Assembly: GCF_000321225.1 (NCBI RefSeq)
Contig: NW_004451887.1
Coordinates: forward strand, 1-64,000
Direction of reading: 5' to 3'
Origin: Odobenus rosmarus divergens
Lineage: Eukaryota; Chordata; Mammalia; Carnivora; Odobenidae
DNA length: 64,000 bases
The translations under genes and the position numbers were made by a program. The notes beneath the pieces are model-generated. The model made no database searches. It had not been told where the DNA came from and was given only the letters and a program-made list of their open reading frames with translations. How positions within the stretch are numbered: position 1 is the first letter of the stretch; every line of letters starts with the position of its first letter. Shown in pieces: positions 1-11,800 of this stretch.

Positions 1-94
1 GTGTTCAGAATGGTTTGATCCCTATTCAGCTGAATTCCTGAGACCAGACGAAATCCAGGTCTCCTACTCCTCCGCCATCTTGCTCCGCCTCCCT
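1..94 (-). mobile_element. L1 5' end (element continues off the left edge)
   Basis: Read on the minus strand it starts with the AAGATGGCGGAGGAGTAG-type motif that opens carnivore L1 5' UTRs. Only the first 94 bp lie in the window. It abuts an older L1 in the same orientation, so it probably inserted into that element. Confidence 0.7.
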
Positions 95-1858
95 TTCTCT
101 CTTCTTCTTAGCTTTCTTCTCATCATTTTGTCTTCTATATCACTGACTCTTCTGTCTCGTTTATCCTTGCTGTTAGAGCCTCCATTTGTGTCTGCATCTC
201 AGTAAGAGCAGTTTTAATTTTTACCTGATTAGATTTTAGTTCTTTTATATTTCCAATAAGGGATTCTCTAGTGTCTTCTCTGCTTTTTACAAGCCCAGTA
301 GTATCTTTATAATCATTGTTTTAGATTCTAGTTCAGACGTCTTACTTATATCTGTATTGATTAAATCTCTGGCGTGAGTACTTCCTCCTGTTCTTTCTTT
401 TGGGGTGAGTTTCTCTGCCTTATCATTATGTCCAGAAAAGAATAGAAGAAAGAGAGAAAAGACAACAACAACAACATAGAAAAAAACCAAACCAAACAAA
501 CCAAAAGAAAACAAAAACAAAACTAAATAAGAAAAAATGAAACCAGAAATAAAACATGACAAAACAATAAACTAGATCCTGGGTGTATTTTGGTCTGTTT
601 GTTAAAAGAAACTAGATCCCAAAATAAGAAAGAAAAACATATATATATATGTATGTATATATACAAAATATAATACAATATAATGAAAGGAAACCAAAAT
701 TTAAAAAATATATATAACATACATAAAAATAAAAATTAAAAAGGAATAAAAAATTGAAAAAATAAAATAGCTGAAAAAAACCTGAAAGACTAAAAATAAA
801 AAAAAGCAACCCACAAATGCTATTTACTGTTTTCCCCAAGAGTGGAAGATTTACAGCCCTCTGTGATCGGTTAACTTGGTGTGAGTGAGCTGTTTGTGCC
901 TGTCTTCTGGGGGAGGGCCCTGTTAAACTGATTTGCAAGTGCCCTCGCACTTGTGGAAACATGCCTCCCTTACTGGGGAGCCGAGCTCCGTGTAAGCGGC
1001 TCTGGATTCCACTATGTGGTGCTGTTTTGTTCCCTGAACGCCTTCAGCACCGATGGACAGGCTGAAAATGGCGGCGCCCAGCTCTCCAGCCCCAGGACTG
1101 TAAGTTTGCACCCTCCACTCTTCAGTGAGTCCTCACAGAAAAGCAGTCAATCCCTTTTGTCCCCCTGGTGTCTGTCTGCACTCAGCCTGTAAATGAGCAT
1201 TTTCATCTTAGGTACTGGACTGAGTTTCAAGTCGCCAAATTTTAGGGACTCAGGTGGTGCTGACTCGCACTGTTACTCCCTGGGGGAGGGAGGGGGCGTC
1301 CCGCCAGTCTTCTGCCTTTTGCTGGGCCACTGCTCAGAGAGTGGTTGCCAACTGTGCAGTGGTTCTTCATTTATGGCAACACCTAGCGGAAAGCCAGGGC
1401 TTAGACTCGCTGTCTGCAGCCAGTTTCCCTCTCCTGCCTGAAAACTCTTCCGCACTCAGGCACTCCTGTTCTTGTGACCCGAGGGGAGCCTGAGACAACG
1501 TTATGCCACCTGGGATTCGGCCCCTCTTCACCTCCTGAGCTTCTTTCAGGCAGGGACGTCCCCCACTGGAGTAAACTTCTAAAAGTTGCAATTTTGCACT
1601 CCATTGCTTATAATACTTTGCAGTAGTCCCCTTAAACAGGCTCCCTCCTGCTGCCATATCCTCTGATATATCGCCCCATTTGAAGGCTCTGCACCTCCAA
1701 CCTTCCAAAAAGCAATTGCTTTTCTATTTGTAGAATTGCAGCATTTCTTTTCTCAGATCTCTGATTGATTTCACAGGTGTTCAGAATGATTTGATAACTA
1801 TCTAGCTGAATTCCAGGGACAGACAAACTTCAGGTCCTCTACTCCTTCACCATCTTAA
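95..1858 (-). mobile_element. L1 5' UTR and start of ORF1, older copy
   Basis: The right end (about 1780-1858) is a diverged copy of the L1 start at 1-94. Toward the left it passes through GC-rich 5' UTR (850-1780), an A-rich stretch (460-830) and a segment at about 95-440 whose minus-strand reading resembles the L1 ORF1 coiled coil (repeated Glu, Ala, Ile, Gln). No reading frame stays open. Confidence 0.65.
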
Positions 1859-2637
1859 CTCCCCTCCCTCTATCTCACTTTCTGTAGATAATAGTTATGA
1901 TGTCAGTTCAATTCTGAAAGCCCGTGTTTTCACAGGTGCAACTGGGGCATAAACCTGAGACTTGTAGTACTCACCTGTAGAATTAGAGGATTTCTTTCTC
2001 CAGCTCTCTGCTCACTGGAATTTCTCCCACATTCTCAAGTCCCGTATTCCCAGTCCTCTGGCTATACAGCCAGGGTTTTTCTCAGAGTTTTAGCTCCCTT
2101 TGTTCTCTCAAAGTTCCACATGATGGGCTGACCTTGGGGCAAAGCAGTGAAGGACAAGACAGAGTAAAATAACAGAAATTACTCTCATTCTTCTGAACAC
2201 AAGGGTCCCTTTTCCTGGTTTCTCTGGCCGGGAAGACAGGGTCCCTTAGGGTCTAGGTGCTTGCAATGTCACCACCACTCCTGCTGCCACTGCCACCCCT
2301 GTGCAGCTTCATGATGCTTCTGGCCTTGGGGCATTGCCAGGGAGGGACAAAAGAGAAAACAAGGGCATTCTCTTCATACTCCCCAGCCCACAAGGAGCCT
2401 TTTTCCTAGTTCTTTGGCTAGAAAGGTGTGCTATTAGGTCAAAGCAAGAGGAGGAATAAATTCACTGGTAAATTCATCACTATGCTAGTCATTCTTCAAG
2501 TTTTGACTTACACAATCCCTCTGCTATTGTTTACTTTTCAGTGTCATCAGGTAGCTGCTTTTTGTGTTCTCTTCAGTTAGAATCAGTTGGAGAGAAATAC
2601 TATAGAGGACTTACTCCATCTTGGCCAGCACCGGAAG
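1859..2637 (-). mobile_element. Third, older L1 5' region
   Basis: It ends at 2605-2637 with a minus-strand CCAAGATGGAGTAAG-type motif like other L1 starts, and its composition resembles L1 5' UTR. It is more diverged than the two to its left, so the assignment is weaker. Confidence 0.45.
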
Positions 2638-3360
2638 TGTGTTACTGTAGTTTTGAGTTTTTATTTTTCCTCCTTTCCCCTTTTCCCCAAATCAGGTTGT
2701 ACTTCGGTCCTTTTATCTAAATTTTGTTAGGAGAGTGCTTTAACAGAGATCAAATAACAGTGGCTTAATCAAGACAGAATTGTATTTTCCTCTCAAGGAA
2801 GAGGCTAGAGGTAAATAGTCTAAGAGAGTAGGGTGGCTCTACTAGGTTCTCCTGTGGTTTCTACCACTGGGTCAAGGCACCTGCCCCATTTCTCATCATC
2901 TCCCAATTAGCAACTAGGGAGAAAAGGGCAGTGGAACAAGTGTTGCATTTTTTAAAGGAGTATAACCTGGAAGTGGCACCATTATTTCTGTCCATGTCCC
3001 ATTGGCCAGAATTTAATCACATGGCCACACCATGCTGCAAGGGAACTTGGGAACTGAAGTCTCTAGCTTGGTGGTAATGTCTAGCGAAACACCCAGGGAA
3101 TGCTAGTACTAAATATGGGGAAAATGGAACATAGTAGACAATGCCAGTCTGTCGTAACCTGAAATTTTGGGGGGAGAGAGCTATAGAATACTTAACAATG
3201 CTAGCTAAAATATTTTAAAAACTTTTTAAAATGTAAAGCTTTAAAAATGTCTCTAGAGGCAAACACAAAGTGAGTACGAGAATCCAAGCAGCAAGCATCA
3301 GATAATTACCTATGACCTAGGCCTTTTAAATTAATGCTTAAGATAGATTTCTATTTGAAA
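2638..3360. repeat. Ancient interspersed repeat (2725-3110) and unassigned flanks
   Basis: The part from AACAGTGGCTTAATCAAGA to about 3110, including CCCATTGGCCAGAATTTAATCACATGGCC, resembles a mammal-wide repeat that I recognise but cannot assign to a family. Nothing else is seen. Confidence 0.4.
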
Positions 3361-4880
3361 TTATTTCAAACTTACAGAGAAGATTGAAGAATGGTAAAAA
3401 TATTCTCCTACCCCCCTAACCCCCAGCCAGAACTAAGAGTGAGCAAGTTGCTGACATAGGTCTTATCACTTCTGAATAATTCAGGATGTAGTACCTTACA
3501 AATAGGGATATTCTCCTATAAAACCACAATATAATCACCAAAATCAGAAAATTAACATTGATTCATTAGTATTATATAATTCAAAGACTCAAATCACATT
3601 TTTCTCGTTGTCCCAATAGTGTCCTTTTAAGCAAAAGGATCCAAATCTACATTCATGTGTTAGATTTAGTTGCCATTATCTCTTTAATCTCCTTCAACCT
3701 AGAACAGTCTTCAGCCTTCACTTGACTTTCATGGCTGGCACCTTTAAAGATTTCAGTCCTTCCATTTGGATTTGTCTGATTTTTCCTCATCATAAAATTC
3801 CAGCAATGATTTTTTTTTCCAGGAATATCACAGATGGGATGCTATCTGTGTTCCTTGTAATCATCCTAAGAGGTGGTTTACAATTCAATTTGTCCCATTA
3901 CTGGTCATGTTAATTTTGATCATTTGATTAAGTGATGCCTGCAAGGTTTAGCACTATCTTTTTTAATGATTTTTTTTTTGTAGTAGGTACTTTGAATGCA
4001 AATAAATATCTCATTCCTCATCAACTTTCACCTACTAGTTTTAGCATCTGTTGATGTTTCTTTGCTGAATAATTGTGATGACAATTGCTAAATACAGATT
4101 TTGCTAATTCCACCATTACTGTTACATTTATTAGCTGGCATTCTACTATAAGTGTGGCTTCTCCATATTTATTTATTTGTACCAGTATAGATTTAAGGAT
4201 TTCTCATTTATTCAATGAGTTAATATAAAAATCATGACCAGTGGGGCTCTTCAAACTGACTTCTCTGCTTTTATTTTAAATAATTTTTAAAAATCTTAGA
4301 ATGGTTTTAGAGACTTCCTTGTATGCTTCTCACCCATTGCTTACATCTTTTATTTCTATGATACTTTTGTCATAACTGAGGAACCAACATTGGTATTTTA
4401 CCATTAACTAAACTTCACACTTTTTATTCAAATTGCACTAGTTTTTCCCTACTGTTCTTTTTCTATTTCAAGATCCCATCTGAGACACCACATTACTTTT
4501 AGGTGGCAGGTCTCTTTAGTCTCCCTCGGTTTGTGTTCTCTGTCCTTTTGTCATATTCTTATCATTCTTTGAACATTTCCTTACTTTCTATCATAACAAG
4601 ATGTTCCAGGCTACTCTTGTCCTCTTGTACATACATCTATAGTTCCATAACTATCTTCTCTATATTGAAAATGAAGAGTTCACACAGATACAACCAATTC
4701 CAATCCAAAATCCTAGAGTTAATTCTACTTTCCTCTCTTTCTATATTTGTAACTCCTATCTGACAGAATACGGATTACCATTATCCTCGATGTCTTATTG
4801 TGATAACTACTTATGGAACACTTATGTATACGTCTTCTCCACCTTGCTTGGGCTCTGATAGTCTGTACCAGGCTGCTACT
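3361..4880. repeat. Ancient LINE-derived sequence (HAL1/L1M-like)
   Basis: AT-rich sequence with phrases characteristic of an old mammal-wide LINE, such as TTGTCCCATTACTGGTCATGTTAA and CTTTCACCTACTAGTTTTAG near 3890-4040. A related stretch recurs at 4300-4600. No coding potential. Family assignment is from memory and tentative. Confidence 0.45.
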
Positions 4881-5112
4881 ACCAACCCCCCTTGCTTAAA
4901 AGCCCTTCTCACTCACCCCTAGACTCCAGTATCCTCTGGATCCCTGCCTCCTGCAGACAACTACCTTGCTCCACTTCATCTAGTGCACTGAGTTATTACA
5001 GAAGAAATGAAGGAAGGAAAAAGGGAGAAAAGAGTGAAGAGGGAAGGAAGAGGAAAGAAGGAAGAAATAAAGCTTTATTGTATTGGGCCATGAATAGGCC
5101 AGGAAACAAAGC
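4881..5112. other. Unassigned stretch with a GA-rich tract
   Basis: A purine-rich run (5008-5072, GGAAGG and GAAAGA motifs) lies next to the 3' end of an antisense L1. Nothing else recognised. Confidence 0.4.
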
Positions 5113-8100
5113 CTAGACATTTTATTTTATTTTTCTTGAAGTTTAGTTGACACACAGTTACACTGGTTTCAGGTATACAACACAGTGATTTGACAACTCT
5201 GTATGTTATGTAGCTCACCACAAACTTAGCTACCCTCTGTCAGTACACAATGCTATTTGACTGTATTCCCTATGCTGAAACTTTCATCCCTATGACTTAC
5301 TCATTCCGTAACTGGAATGAGTGGGAGCCTGTACCTCTCACTCCCCTTCACCCATTTTGCCCATCCCACCAGTCCCTTCCCCTCTGGCAACCACCAGTTT
5401 GTTCTCTGTATTTATGGGTCTGTTTCTGCCTTTTTAAAAACAAAACAAAACAAAATATAATTAACATACATTGTTATATTGTTACATACATTGTTATATT
5501 AGTTTCAGATGTACAACATATTGATTCAACATTTCTATATGTTACTTAGTGCTCAAAGTGGTAAGTGTGGTCACCATACTATATTTCCTATGCTGTGCAT
5601 CTCATCTTCATGACTTACTTATTCCACAACTGGAAGTTTATCTATTTCACCCATTCCCCCACCCACATCTCCTCTGGCAACCACCAGTTCTTTGTATTTA
5701 AGTCTTTTTTGTTTGTTCATTAGTTTTGTTTTTTAGATTCCACACATAGGTGAAATCACATGATGTTTGTCATTCTCCGACTTAAGTCACTTAGCATGAT
5801 ACCCTCTAGGTCCATCCATGTTATCACAAATGACAAGATCTTATTCTTTTTATGGCTGAGTAATACCCCATTGCATATATATACCACTTCTTCCTTATCC
5901 ATTCGTCTATCATTGGACACTTAGATTGCTTCCATATATTGGCTATTGTAAATAATGCTGCAGTAAGCATACAGGAGTATATATCTTTTTGAATTAGTGT
6001 TTTCCTTTTCTTTGGGTAAATACCCAAAGGTGGAATTATTTCTATTTTTAATTTTTTGAGGAACGTCCACACTGTTTTCCACAGTGGCTGCAGCAGTTTG
6101 CATTCCCACCAACAGTGCTTGAGGGTTTCTTTTTCTCCACATCCTTGCCAAACTTATTATTTTTTGCCTTTTTGATACTAGCCATTCTGACAGGTATAAG
6201 GTGGTACCTTATTGTGATTTTGATTTGCATTTCCCTGATGATTAGCGATTTCAGCATGTCTTCATGTGTCTGTTGGCCATCTGTATGTCTTCTTTGGAAA
6301 AATATCTATTCAGGTCCTCTGCCTATTTTTAAATTGGGTTCTTTGTGGGGTTTTTTTTGGTGTTAAGTTGTATAAGTTCTTTATATATTTTGGATATTAA
6401 CCCCTTATAGGATACATCATTTGCAAATATCTTCTCCCATTCAGTAGGTTGTCTTTTCATTTTGTTGATGGTTTTCTTCACTGTACAAAAGCTTTTTATT
6501 TTGGTATACTCCCAATAGTTTATTTCTGCTTTTGTTTTCCTTGCTTGAGGAGACATATCTAGAAAAATGTTGCTAAGGCTGATGTCAAAGAGACTACTAC
6601 CTATGTTTTCTTATAGGACTTTTAGGTTTCAGGTCTCACAGTTAGGTATTTAATCCATTTTGAGTTAATATTTGTATAAGATGTAAGAAAGTGGTCCGGT
6701 TTCATTCTTTTGCATGTAGCTGTCCAGTTTTCTCAGCACCATTTATTGAACAGACTGTCTTTTCCTCATTGCATGTTCTTGCCTCTTTTGTCATAGATTA
6801 CATGACCATATATGTGTGGGATTATTTCTGGACTCTATTCTGTTCCATTGATCTAGGTGTCTGTTTTTGTGCCAGTACCATATAGTTTTGATTATTATGG
6901 CTTTGTAGTATGTCTTGAAATCTGGCATTCTGATATCTCTAATTTTGTTATTCTTTCTCAAGATTGCTTTGGCTTTTTGGGGACTTCTGTGGTTTCATAC
7001 AAATTTTAATATGTTAACATATTTTAATATGTTATATGTTCTAGTTTTGTGAAAAATCCTGTTGATATTTTGACACGGATCATATTGAATGTGATTGCTT
7101 TGGGTGGTATAGACCTTTTAACAATATTTGTTCTTCCAATCCATGAGCATGGAATATCTTTCCATTTGTTTGTGTCATCTTCAATTTCTTTCCTCAGTGT
7201 CTTTTGATTTTCAGAGTACAGTTCTTTTACCTCTTTCGTTAAGTTTATTCCCAGGTATTTCATTCTCTTTGGTGAATTTTTTTTTTTTTTTTTTTTTAAG
7301 ATTTACTTATTTATTTGTGAGTGCACAAGCAGGGGGAGTGGCAGTCAGAGGGAGAGGGAGAAGCAGGCTCCCTGCAGAGCAAGGAACCCAATATGGGACT
7401 TGCAGGACCCTGGAATCATGACCTGAGGTGAAGGCAGACGCTTAACTGATTGAGCCACTCAGGTATCCCCTCTTTGGTGCAGTTTTAAATGGAATTGTTT
7501 TCTTAATTTCTTTCTGCTATTTTGTTATTAGTATATAGAAGTGCCACAGATTTCTGTATTAATTTTGTATCCTAAAATGTTACTGAATTCATTTATTCTA
7601 ACAGATTTTGGTGGAGTCTTTAGGGTTTTCTATGTATGGTATTATGTCATATGTAAAAAGTAACAGTATAACTTCTTCCTTACTCATTTGCATGCCTTTT
7701 ATTTCTTTTTCTTGTCTTTGTACTGTGGCTAAGACTTCCAGTACTATGTTGAATAAAAGTGGTAAGAGTGGACATTCTTGTCTTATTCTTGATCTTAAAG
7801 GAAAAGTTTTTAAGCATTGAGGGTGATATTAGTGGTGGGTTGGTCATATATGGCCTTTATTATGTTGAGTATGTTCCCTCTAAATCCACTTTGAGTTTTT
7901 ATCATGAACAGTGTTGAATTTTGATACTTTTTCTGCATGTATTGAGATGATTATATGATTTTTATTCTTTATCTGGTTAATGTGGTCGATTGATATACAA
8001 GTATTGAACCATCCTTACATCCCTCAAATAAATTCTACTTGATCATAGTGAATGAGCCTTTAATGCACTGTTGAATGTGGTTTGCTAATATTTTGTTGAA

Positions 8101-8190
8101 GATTTTTACATCTATGTTTGTTAGGGATATTGGCCTATAGTTTTCTTTTTGTACTATCTGGTTTTGGTATCATGGTAATGCTCAAAAACT
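5113..8190 (-). mobile_element. L1, 5'-truncated: part of ORF2 and duplicated 3' UTR
   Basis: Minus-strand reading gives broken L1 ORF2 from the reverse transcriptase region (near 8190) through the C-terminal part (conserved KIKSFC and EWEKIFAND at 6400-6500), with many stops. The 3' UTR is present twice: 5446-5790 and again 5113-5440, both with TTCAGGTGTACAACA-like sequence and a CTCTGGCAACCACCAG block. This is either an internal duplication or two insertions. A SINE interrupts it at 7275-7469. Confidence 0.8.
7275..7469 (-). mobile_element. can-SINE nested in L1
   Basis: tRNA-derived carnivore SINE read on the minus strand: tRNA-like head at the right (GAGCCACTCAGGTATCC), poly-T at the left. 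It is flanked by 10-bp direct repeats CTCTTTGGTG at 7265-7274 and 7470-7479. Confidence 0.92.
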
Positions 8191-9270
8191 AGACATTTTA
8201 GAAAATTCTATAGCTATTAGAGAGGAAACCTGAAGACAAGGAATGTCTTCAAAGGGCTAAGAAAATAAATGTCAATATAAAATTATATAACCAGCAAAAC
8301 TATTAAGAATGAAACCCAAATAAAAGAATTTTAGAAATAAAGCTCATTAAAGAATGAAAGAAAAAACAAGTTACCAACAATTAAATGCAATTTTCAGTAG
8401 TGAGAGAATGCATATTTTTAAGATTATATAAAATATTGATCAAAGTTGATCATATACTAGGAACTAAAGGAATCTCCAGAAGATGCTCTTGGATAAAAAA
8501 GCTTAGAAGAAAGGGTGGAGATGCAAGAAGGAATAGTGGGCAAAGAAACTGATCACGTATTGGGTAAATTTAAACAAAGACTGATTTTTATAAACAGTGT
8601 AATATGTGGTGTTAAAACAATGCTGACCATGTTAATTTATAAAGCATGTTAAGTTCCTTTAAGACATGGGAAAGTATTTTGAATGTTTGACTATTTCTAA
8701 TCTATTTAAGTAGTAAAAGAGTAAAAAGGTATATGATAGGACATATATATATTAGAGAGGTAGACTCCAGAGCCAGAATTTCATGATTTAAATCTTAGCT
8801 CTGACATTTACTAGTTGTGTAACTTTGGGCAAATAACTTTTCTGTGCCTAGATTTATTTATTTTTTTTCAAATCAGAGCTATAGAAATAATACTAGTATC
8901 TAATTCATATGGTTGTACCAAATGAATTTATGTAAAGCCAGTTAGATTTAGAACAGTGTCTAATCTGTCATAATTGCTAAGAAGTTTAAATCACAATCAC
9001 AGCATTCCAGCACTGTAGAGGATTTAGGATATAGATTTAGAGAAAAACCATAATCCAAAAGAAATCAAGAAAGGATAAAAAAGAAAGAAATAAATAGCAC
9101 AAAATGAGAGCAAATATAGCAATAATTAACATAATATAAAATAATAAAATAATGTAAATTAACTAAGATCTTCAGTTAAAAGACCAATATTATCAGACTG
9201 GATTAAAGAAAAAGTCTAGGAATGTGTTGTTTCCAAGAGACAGCTACAACATGAAACTGCTGGAAAAAGA
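8191..9270 (+). mobile_element. Old L1 fragments, sense, around a MIR
   Basis: AT-rich diverged LINE sequence. 9020-9270 reads as the endonuclease-proximal part of ORF2 on the plus strand (the TCAGACTGGATTAAA block). 8200-8750 resembles L1M internal sequence. It is interrupted by a MIR at about 8757-8990. Confidence 0.5.
8757..8990 (+). mobile_element. MIR SINE
   Basis: Shows the MIR core (GAGCCAGAATTTC, ACTAGTTGTGTAACTTTGGGC) and the following TAGAACAGTGTCTAAT tail region. Confidence 0.8.
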
Positions 9271-9283
9271 TTGATCAGTCAGA

Positions 9284-10134
9284 GCCAATGGATGGGAATG
9301 GTTGGGATTCTTCCTCCACTACCTTCCCCTTCCGTCGTAGTCCACTTCGGTGTCTCAGTCTCCACTACTTCCTTCCTCAACCATCCACAGTAGTGATGTC
9401 TGCGTGCCATTGCTGGGTCTCTTGCTCATGGCTTCTCGGTGCGCCCCGTCGCGATTGGTGGAGAGGAGCCCACGTCATGCCAGCTGTGAAAGAGAGGGCT
9501 TGTGACGCAAGAACGCCTCAGCGCGCGGATTGGCTTCTTCGAGGCTGGAGCACAGTAGAGCCTGGTGTCCGGTCATTGCTGCCCCGGGGCCACCACTGCA
9601 GCTCCCTGCCCCGCAGCCGAGGCCACCGCTGCCGTCTGTGTCACCGCCGGGGGACTGGTTATATGATTAGGCCACAGTCTTTAATGAGTAAACAAGCTCC
9701 TTTCTGTGGTGTTCTTGGCCACGCATTTATGGAGTTTCTGAAGGGCCCCAGAGATTACTGCCAGGCACAGCACGACCTTTATGAGGACAAGTGAACTGTG
9801 GAGGTTCATTGCTACTCAACTGGGAAGCCCCTGTAAGATCGGTTATCCTGGACACACAAGTGTAGAGTTGAAATCACTGGAGCATTTGACAAGAATTCTG
9901 ACCTGGATGGGGTAAACCTGGGTGCACTTCCTTTCCATTGACTCAGGATTACTGAACTGAAGGATTGCTGCTTGTTAGGAGGTTCATTTCATTTCCTGTT
10001 ATTCTCAATTACATTTTCAAAGCATTGAGAATTTCCAGTGGAGTACATTGGAGTATACTTGTTTCTTAACATCATTTCTGTATTCAAATATTTAAAACAC
10101 TTTTTCGTAACTGTATTGTTTCAACTAAATTAAC
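9284..10134 (+). other. 5' UTR-like flank of the PTP4A1 retrocopy
   Basis: About 850 bp lie between the end of an old L1 fragment (near 9270) and the ATG. The first half is GC-rich with many CpGs; the last 470 bp is AT-richer and reads as a long untranslated leader. It contains several short upstream ATGs and a 168-codon open frame (9288-9794) with no resemblance to a protein. That this is leader sequence of the parent transcript is inferred from continuity with the coding region. The exact left border and a target-site duplication were not found. Confidence 0.6.
9440..9560 (+). promoter_or_regulatory. Promoter-like CpG-rich segment carried with the retrocopy
   Basis: Within 120 bp I see two inverted CCAAT boxes (ATTGG near 9454 and 9529), a CRE-like CACGTCAT (9471-9478), a second TGACGC half-site (9502-9507) and a GCGCGCGG stretch. 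The flanks are AT-rich LINE sequence. The pattern is typical of a CpG-island promoter. A retrocopy normally lacks its promoter, so this may come from a transcript that started upstream of the usual site. Function is inference. Confidence 0.4.
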
Positions 10135-10656
10135 ATGGCTCCAATGAACCGGCCAGCCCCCGTGGAAGTCACATACAGGAACATGAGATTTCTTATTACA
10201 CACAGTCCAACAAGTGCAACCTTAAACAAATTTATAGAAGAACTTAAGAAATACGGAGTTACTACAATAGTAAGAGTATGTGAAGCCACCTATGACACTG
10301 CTCTTGTGGAGAAAGAAGGCATCCAGGTTCTGGATTGGCCTTTTGATGATGGGTCATCACCATCTAACCAGATTGTCGATGACTGGTTAACTCTTGTAAA
10401 CATTAAATTTCATGAAGAACCTGGTTGTTGTATTGCTGTTCATTGTGTTGCAGGTCTTGGGAGAACTCCAGTGCTTGTTGCCCTAGCACTAATTGAAGGT
10501 GGAATGAAAAATGAAGATGCAGTACAGTTTATAAGACAAAAGCAGCGTGGAGCTTTTAACAGCAAGCAACTTTTGTATTTGGAGAAATATCATTCTAAAA
10601 TGCGGCTATGCTACAAAGACTCCAGTGGTCATAGAAACTACTGTTGCATTCAGTAA
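10135..10656 (+). CDS. PTP4A1: PTP4A1 (PRL-1) retrocopy with an intact 173-codon reading frame
   Basis: An intronless copy of the protein tyrosine phosphatase PRL-1, which normally is prenylated, sits at endosomal and plasma membranes and binds CNNM magnesium transporters. The frame is the usual 173 residues and colinear with the family: catalytic acid Asp72 in WPFDD, nucleophile Cys104 and Arg110 in HCVAGLGR, the redox partner Cys49, and the CaaX box CCIQ at the end. The parent gene has introns in its coding region; none is here, so this is a processed copy. About twenty residues differ from PRL-1 as I remember it. The clearest is Thr instead of Ala at 111, directly after the catalytic Arg. 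Basic residues are also lost just upstream of the CaaX box (HSKMRLCYK). There are no stops or frameshifts. Whether it is transcribed cannot be seen. Confidence 0.93.
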   Translation: MAPMNRPAPVEVTYRNMRFLITHSPTSATLNKFIEELKKYGVTTIVRVCEATYDTALVEKEGIQVLDWPFDDGSSPSNQIVDDWLTLVNIKFHEEPGCCIAVHCVAGLGRTPVLVALALIEGGMKNEDAVQFIRQKQRGAFNSKQLLYLEKYHSKMRLCYKDSSGHRNYCCIQ

Positions 10657-11800
10657 AACTTGGCTCCCTGATGTTATTGCTTTGGAAATGGAACTTGAGA
10701 CAGGACTTAATTATCATACATATTAGCCAACATGTAGGCTTAATGAATGACAAGTCTAATGAAGCTTCCATAGGAATCATGAAAAAGCCACAAGCTTGAC
10801 AGAATTGTAGCCTCTATGTTTGGCTTCGTACTATTCCCATGCCAGAAAAAATATGTAAGAATTGAGAGATTAGGTGCCAAAATATCCAGCACAATACTTG
10901 TATATTTTTAGTATCATATATAATTAAAATCCTAGAAATTATGAACAGCACTGTAAACCATATGTGGTTTATTCCTTTAGTCCTTTCAAACATTGCAAGT
11001 AGGGCCTATGTGGTTATTTGTTCCTTCATGTTTACCATCCCACATGAGCACCAGTATACATCAGGTTTTAGCAAAAATTGATTTTTATTGGATTCTTACC
11101 AAGACTTAGGGGATTATTTAATGTCTTTCTATTAAGCTCATTTTGTGCTGTGAGGAAAACCTCCATTTTGAAAAATCACAAATCTGTGGTTAAAAGTTCA
11201 TGTAAAATACACATTGTACAGAAACACATGTGTGATGTTTTCAGACAAAAAAGTCTTACAGTTACTTTAATGTTTACAGTTGGGGTGCAACTTAGAGGGG
11301 GAGGGCCTGAAGACAGAGTGGGAGGAGGCTATGAAATATCTCTAGTAAAATGTTGCCTTTGCCTTGTGCAGGATGTATAGAATAGGTCTTTTATTTAGCA
11401 AAAAAAAAAATTCTTTTTAAGGCAGAGATGCTTTATAGCCCAAACATTTCTTATTTATAAAATTTCTGAAATCTTGAAATTCTTCACCATGTCTATTGGA
11501 AGTTTATTAACTATTTTTCTTTGAAGCATATTTTTTCTTGTCTTCCCAATCAAGAGAAGTAGGTTTCTACTAATGAAGTAAGTAGGCATCTAATATTTTA
11601 TATGCTTTTTGAACTGTGCAACTTTGTATTTGGATACCTGATACTTTGTTTTATTATGTAATTGATAAGATGATGACCTGTATTAATGCTAGTTTAACCA
11701 TATATTCATACTGTCTGGGAATATAGTTCTGCAGGAGAAATAATTTCAGTGTTCACCATTCACCAGCTAGTACAAGAGCTTAACCATCTAAATAAATAAT
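10657..11800 (+). other. 3' UTR-like flank of the PTP4A1 retrocopy
   Basis: AT-rich sequence following the stop codon. The first part resembles the PTP4A1 3' UTR as I remember it. It includes an A11 run at 11400 and an AATAAA at 11791-11796 near the right end. No clear poly(A) tract follows that signal, so the true end of the insertion is unresolved. It runs toward the ME3 3' UTR on the opposite strand, about 0.5 kb away. Confidence 0.55.

Noticed and set aside
9288..9794. 168-codon open frame upstream of the PTP4A1 retrocopy
   Set aside because: It crosses the CpG-rich leader, has no domain or low-complexity-free protein character, and the GC content explains its openness.
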